From positions 62,001-126,000 of the forward strand of contig HF996829.1 of the NCBI GenBank assembly GCA_000432575.1: a DNA stretch of 64,000 nt, given 5' to 3'. This DNA is from Clostridium sp. CAG:762 (lineage in GTDB: Bacteria; Bacillota_I; Bacilli_A; RF39; UBA660). Numbering within the stretch: position 1 is the stretch's first letter; every line of letters begins with the position of its first letter. Below, piece by piece: positions 60,436 through 64,000 of this stretch. A model generated the notes under the pieces. That model was not told the origin of the DNA. It saw only the letters and a program-made list of their open reading frames with translations, and did not search any database. Made by a program: the position numbers and the translations under genes.

Positions 60436-61746
60436 ATGAAATTAACAAGTGAAGTTATAGAAAATATTTCAAGAATAAAAAGAGAACCAAAATTTATGTT
60501 AGATTTTCGTTTGAAAGCTTTGGAAACTTTTAACAATTGTGATAATCCTAATTTTGGTCCTGAATTAGATATTGATTATGATAAAATAACTTATTATAAG
60601 GAACGTAAGGGAGATATTACATCTAATTGGGATGATGTTGATAAAGATATTTATAATGAATTTGATAATTTAGGTCTTATTAAAGCAGAAAAGAATTATT
60701 TGGATGGAATTGGGGCTCAGTATGATAGTGAAGTAATATATCATAATATGATTAAGGAACTTGAAGCAAAAAATGTTATTTTCTTGGATACAGATACGGC
60801 TTTAAAGAGATACCCTGAGTTATTTATGAAGTATTTCAATACGTTAGTAAAATATGATGAGAATAAGTTTACAGCTTTAAATGGGGCAGTATGGAGTGGT
60901 GGAACTTTTATTTATATTCCGCCTAATACAAAATTAGATAGACCACTTCAAAGTTATTTTAGAATTAATACAAAGAATATGGGGCAGTTTGAGAGAACTT
61001 TGATTATTGTAGATGATAATAGTGAATTGCATTATATAGAGGGATGTACTGCACCTACTTATAGTGAAGATTCTCTTCATGCCGCAGTAGTGGAAATATT
61101 TGTTGGCAACAATGCAAAGTGTAGATATACAACAATTCAAAATTGGTCTAGTGATGTTTATAATTTGGTTACGAAAAGGGCTATTGTTTCTAAGGGCGGT
61201 TTAATGGAATGGATTGATGGTAATATTGGGGCTAAGGTAAATATGAAGTATCCATGTTGTGTTTTAAATGGGGAATATGCAAGGGGGGTATGTATTTCTG
61301 TTGCTACGGCTACGAGAGAACAAATACAAGATGCTGGAGCTAAAATGATACATTTGGCACCTTATACTAAGAGTACGATAGTTAGTAAGTCAATAAGTTC
61401 TTTTGGTGGTAATGCAACTTATCGTGGCTTAGTTAAGATAACTGACAAAGCACATCATTCTGCTGCTAATGTTAAGTGTGATACAATAATATTAGATAAT
61501 ATTTCAAAGAGTGATACGATACCTACGAATATTTTAAATAATAATACTTCACTTTTGGAACATGAAGCGACGATTTCTAAAATAGGTGAGGATCAAATGT
61601 TTTATTTAATGACGCGTGGTATTGGTGAGGATAAAGCTAAGGAACTTATTGTTATGGGGTTTGTTAATGCTTTCCGCGAAGAATTACCGATGGAATATGC
61701 TGTTGAACTTAATAGATTACTCAGTGCAAATATAAGTGGAATGTAA
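60436..61746 (+). CDS. sufB: Fe-S cluster assembly scaffold SufB
   Basis: Core of the SUF scaffold (SufBC2D) that builds iron-sulfur clusters. It has 436 residues, slightly short for SufB, but with FNNCDNPNFGPELDIDYDKI replacing the usual N-terminal region. The core shows GAVWSGGTFIYIPPNTKLDR, the beta-helix core YIEGCTAPTYSEDSLHAAVV, a central M-K-Y-P-C and the closing HEATISKIGEDQMFYLMTRG. These match SufB better than SufD. The other suf genes (C, D, S, U) are not in the window, so sufB is the promoter-proximal first gene here or stands alone. The amidase gene follows only nine bases later. Confidence 0.92.
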   Translation: MKLTSEVIENISRIKREPKFMLDFRLKALETFNNCDNPNFGPELDIDYDKITYYKERKGDITSNWDDVDKDIYNEFDNLGLIKAEKNYLDGIGAQYDSEVIYHNMIKELEAKNVIFLDTDTALKRYPELFMKYFNTLVKYDENKFTALNGAVWSGGTFIYIPPNTKLDRPLQSYFRINTKNMGQFERTLIIVDDNSELHYIEGCTAPTYSEDSLHAAVVEIFVGNNAKCRYTTIQNWSSDVYNLVTKRAIVSKGGLMEWIDGNIGAKVNMKYPCCVLNGEYARGVCISVATATREQIQDAGAKMIHLAPYTKSTIVSKSISSFGGNATYRGLVKITDKAHHSAANVKCDTIILDNISKSDTIPTNILNNNTSLLEHEATISKIGEDQMFYLMTRGIGEDKAKELIVMGFVNAFREELPMEYAVELNRLLSANISGM

Positions 61747-61755
61747 GGTGAGATG

Positions 61756-63009
61756 ATGAGGAAAATATTAATAATTGTTCTTTGTTTACTTATGTGCGGG
61801 TCTATTTATTATATATATGAAAATTATTCAAGTGTTGAAGTGGAAAAAAAGATTCAATTAGATGGCACTGCTTATATTGAAAAGTATTATGTATATGGGA
61901 CAAATTTTAATTTAAGTGGTTATTTGGATAATAATGATAATATTAAAGATGTTAAATTAATTTTATATAATGATGAGAAAGAAACAGAATTGAACCTTGA
62001 TTATGAATTAGTTGAGGATAGAATAGTTTTTTCTACTTCTAATTTAATTAATGTGGGGTATTTTTTAGATAAGACAGAATTGGGGAAAAATTATTTATTT
62101 TTAAAAGTAAGTATGGCTGATGAAAGTATGCACTACTACGGACTAGAAAATAAAAGTGATTATAAGGAATTGAAATATTATACTTTATCAAAGACAAATC
62201 ATGTGATTTTTATTAATAGTGATAATCAATATAATACCTTGATGTTATATGTTGAAAAAAATAAGGATGATAATGTCTATGATATAACAATTGACCCAGG
62301 GCATGGAGGAAAAGATCCTGGTGCTTGTAGTAAGGGTTACTGTGAGAAAAATATTACTTTAGATGTTGCAACGATGCTTGTTAATAAATTAAATGAGGCA
62401 GGTTTAAAGGTCAATTTAACTAGAACTGATAATGATATGGTTCTTCCTAACTATAATATGAATGGTATGTTAGGTAGAGCGGTGATACCAAATGAGAGCA
62501 ATAGTAAGTATATGTTTTCTATTCATTTAAATAGTCATACTAATAAAAAAATGCATGGTGTTGAAATTCTTACTCCTACTAATATTGATTATAGTTTTGC
62601 TAAGATGTTTGCTGATAAAATAGTCGAGTATACGGGGACAAGTTATTCGATTAATATGGGTAATAAGATGTTTGATGGTGTTTATACAAGAACATTTAAT
62701 GCAAAAGATGTTAAAGAACATATGGAAGAATTTAAGGAACTTGCTTATGACGTTAAAGAAGGAACAAGTTATTATTATATGATAAGGGAAACAGGTGGTA
62801 TTTTAACCGGGGCTTATATTGATTCAAGAAATTCTTCGATTGGTGAAAATCCTTATTATAATTCTAATAAGGGTATTGAATCTTATATTTTAGAATTAGG
62901 TTATATAATTAATAGTGCTGATATAAATAATATTTTAAATAATAAGGAAAAGTATGTGAATGCCATCTATGACAGTATTATGGAAGAATTAAATAGTTAT
63001 GAAAAATAA
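61756..63009 (+). CDS. N-acetylmuramoyl-L-alanine amidase (Amidase_3) with N-terminal anchor
   Basis: Cleaves the bond between MurNAc and the stem peptide of peptidoglycan. It has 417 residues: an N-terminal membrane helix (about 4-20), a long linking domain of about 150 residues of unknown fold, then the zinc-dependent Amidase_3 domain. The domain shows I-D-P-G-H-G-G-K-D-P-G, C-E-K-N-I-T-L-D, F-S-I-H-L-N-S and the catalytic Glu in L-E-L-G-Y-I. The two His and first Glu are metal ligands. The start at 61756 follows AAGGTGA by four bases; the ATG at 61753 is too close. A role in cell separation or spore release is possible. Confidence 0.88.
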   Translation: MRKILIIVLCLLMCGSIYYIYENYSSVEVEKKIQLDGTAYIEKYYVYGTNFNLSGYLDNNDNIKDVKLILYNDEKETELNLDYELVEDRIVFSTSNLINVGYFLDKTELGKNYLFLKVSMADESMHYYGLENKSDYKELKYYTLSKTNHVIFINSDNQYNTLMLYVEKNKDDNVYDITIDPGHGGKDPGACSKGYCEKNITLDVATMLVNKLNEAGLKVNLTRTDNDMVLPNYNMNGMLGRAVIPNESNSKYMFSIHLNSHTNKKMHGVEILTPTNIDYSFAKMFADKIVEYTGTSYSINMGNKMFDGVYTRTFNAKDVKEHMEEFKELAYDVKEGTSYYYMIRETGGILTGAYIDSRNSSIGENPYYNSNKGIESYILELGYIINSADINNILNNKEKYVNAIYDSIMEELNSYEK

Positions 63010-63029
63010 CTGTTTTTTTGACACTTATT

Positions 63030-63146
63030 TGACACTTTTTTGAAATTTACCAAAATTAACAAACGCCCGTGTGTTTTTTGAAATTTGGAATGATTTTGTG
63101 TCAGTTTTTAACAAACACCCGTGTAATTTTTGAATTTTTGAAATTT
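63030..63146 (+). repeat. Direct repeats upstream of ssb
   Basis: TAACAAACGCCCGTGT (63057-63072) and TAACAAACACCCGTGT (63109-63124) differ at one base and lie 52 bases apart. TGAAATTT occurs three times (63041, 63079, 63139). TTTGACACTT occurs twice at the left edge. The 185 bases between the amidase gene and ssb contain no coding frame. Confidence 0.7.
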
Positions 63147-63173
63147 GCTTTAATGTGATATTCTTGCTATAGT
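63145..63173 (+). promoter_or_regulatory. Promoter of ssb
   Basis: TTGCTT, 17-base spacer, TATAGT preceded by TGC. Confidence 0.65.
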
Positions 63174-63194
63174 GTTTTTGAAAGGAGGGATAAT

Positions 63195-63536
63195 ATGTTA
63201 AATCAAACAGTAATTGTTGGTAGGTTAGTTAAAGATCCGGAACTTAAAATAACCGACACAGGTAAAAAAGTAACAAAAATTACTTTGGCAGTACCACGTG
63301 CTTTTAAAAATGCCAATGGTGAATATGATACTGATTTTATTGATTGTACTCTTTGGACAGGAATTGCAGAATGCACTAGTGAATACTGTCAAAAAGGTGA
63401 TACACTTGGTATAAAGGGTCGTATTCAAACACAATTGTATGAAAAAAGTGATGGTTCAAAAATAAAAAACACTGAAGTAATTGCAGAAAAAGTTACTTTT
63501 TTGACCAGCAAAAAACCAGAACAGAATAAAGATTAA
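63195..63536 (+). CDS. ssb: Short single-stranded DNA-binding protein
   Basis: A 113-residue OB-fold protein with the SSB opening (LNQTVIVGRLVKDPELKITD), VTKITLAVPRAF, the F-I-D-C-T-L-W strand and the closing L-Y-E-K-S-D-G-S-K. It ends soon after the OB domain, in K-K-P-E-Q-N-K-D. The usual Gly/Gln-rich linker and the acidic D-D-D-I-P-F tip that binds partner proteins are missing. It may thus be a specialised or second SSB, like YwpH/SsbB of competence systems. AAAGGAGG precedes the ATG. Confidence 0.88.
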   Translation: MLNQTVIVGRLVKDPELKITDTGKKVTKITLAVPRAFKNANGEYDTDFIDCTLWTGIAECTSEYCQKGDTLGIKGRIQTQLYEKSDGSKIKNTEVIAEKVTFLTSKKPEQNKD

Positions 63537-63550
63537 GGATTGTCTGTTCT
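63509..63550 (-). terminator. Terminator of the kinase-like gene, overlapping the end of ssb
   Basis: AGAACAGA / TCTGTTCT with a 17-base loop; the T-run TTTTTT lies on the minus strand side. It could also stop ssb transcription weakly. Confidence 0.55.
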
Positions 63551-64000
63551 AGTTCCTATAATTTCTTTTAATTAAGTGTTTACCTAATGTATCTAAATAT
63601 TCGTGAGGATAACCATAGTATTCTTCACCATTAACCATATCATATAAATGTGTGAAGACATTTCTTACTTCAATTGGTAATCGATAGGCTTTAATGTCGT
63701 TTATAAACGTTTCTTTATCATAGGCTGGCATATTTTCAACATCGTAATATAAGACTAATTTTAAGATGAGTAGATTAAGTAAGTAAATATCGCTTTCAAC
63801 TGTATTAATTTTAAATGGATCAATGTTTTGGTTATTTAAGGCTTGTGAATAATTATCACAATGTAAATCTCCTATATTCGCACTGTCGACATCGGCAAAC
63901 TTAATAATATTATTGTTATATAAAATATTGTCAGCGTTGAGATCTCCAAGAATAATGCAGTTTTCGTGAATACTTTCTAAGTTTTGACTTACTGTGGTTA
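63549..64000 (-). CDS. Protein-kinase-like gene, C-terminal part (5' end outside window)
   Basis: An open frame runs without a stop from the window edge to TAG at 63549 (150 codons); only its last 60 codons begin with an ATG. Upstream of that ATG the frame reads CIILGDLNADNILYNNN and then I-I-K-F-A-D-V-D-S. These resemble the catalytic loop (H/G-D-L-x-x-x-N) and the metal-binding D-F-G-type loop (here A-D-V-D) of eukaryotic-like protein kinases and aminoglycoside-kinase relatives. The remaining helical part fits a kinase C-lobe. The ATP-binding lobe is off-window, so the substrate class is unknown. Confidence 0.6.
   Translation of the reverse strand, partial: TTVSQNLESIHENCIILGDLNADNILYNNNIIKFADVDSANIGDLHCDNYSQALNNQNIDPFKINTVESDIYLLNLLILKLVLYYDVENMPAYDKETFINDIKAYRLPIEVRNVFTHLYDMVNGEEYYGYPHEYLDTLGKHLIKRNYRN

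Noticed and set aside
1..64000. Mycoplasma-type code with TGA as Trp
   Set aside because: Trp positions are TGG throughout and genes such as the one at 41021-42310 end in TGA.
1..64000. CRISPR arrays
   Set aside because: No regularly spaced repeats of 25-40 bases were seen; the repeats at 19744-19778 and 63057-63124 are too short and too few.

Overview
ORGANISM. The window is very AT-rich and reads with the standard bacterial code: Trp is encoded by TGG, and TGA, TAA and TAG all serve as stops. Gene content and order (metG-tatD-yabE-ksgA, yabP-yabQ, spoVT, secE-nusG-rplKA-rplJL-rsmC-like-rpoBC, tsaE-tsaB-rimI-tsaD, ftsY-ylxM) point to Bacillota, class Bacilli. The SPASM/Tad/lectin-fold accessory genes, PFOR and extreme AT content suggest an anaerobic, probably gut-associated, uncultured lineage of the Erysipelotrichales/RF39/RFN20 kind. 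That rank is inference. SpoVT, YabP and YabQ suggest a spore former or a recent descendant of one. No secretin or LPS gene is seen.

LAYOUT. 1-5.4 kb (minus strand): yabQ (partial), yabP, ksgA, a 3D-domain wall protein, tatD, a 53-aa membrane protein, metG and dut. 5.5-8 kb (plus): spoVT, queH and an HtrA protease. 7.9-13.7 kb (minus): two small phage-holin-like proteins, pyruvate:ferredoxin oxidoreductase, a stand-alone DUF2229 protein and a C26 glutamine amidotransferase. 13.8-19.5 kb (plus): two tandem VUT transporters, an XRE-S24 regulator, a truncated lectin-fold gene beside an IS3 end, two poorly known genes and a degenerate RNase J. 19.5-20.9 kb: IS3 transposase remnant, a structured repeat patch and a DUF1016 nuclease. 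21.2-32.5 kb: the core secE-nusG / L11-L1 / L10-L12 / RNA polymerase block with recognisable r-protein leaders. 32.7-36.9 kb: an amber-interrupted HExxH protein, trmL, thioredoxin-like proteins and a CapA-like protein. 37-43.6 kb: three lectin/FGE-fold surface proteins with a class B sortase and a radical SAM/SPASM enzyme. 43.7-54.3 kb: a Tad-like pilus/secretion locus that includes two large cysteine-rich secreted paralogues and a VirB2-like protein with its own strong promoter. 54.4-64 kb: CDP-alcohol phosphatidyltransferase, tRNA-Pro and tRNA-Ala, t6A genes, ftsY-ylxM, a single-ring Clp-like ATPase, sufB, an amidase, ssb and the C-terminal part of a protein-kinase-like gene.

HOW IT FITS TOGETHER. 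The most unusual part is 37-54 kb. Membrane-anchored lectin-fold proteins, an orphan sortase, a SPASM maturase and a Tad-type machine lie side by side on one strand and look like one cell-surface programme. A fourth lectin-fold copy, truncated and fused to an IS end, sits 20 kb away and hints that the repertoire is shuffled. Hand reading also shows a base-composition switch: the plus strand is C-richer than G on the left and strongly G-rich from about 20-21 kb onward. This has the polarity of a replication origin, or of an old inversion joint near the IS remnants.

LIMITS. All calls come from reading the sequence and recalling families; no search or folding program was run. Promoters and terminators are pattern matches.
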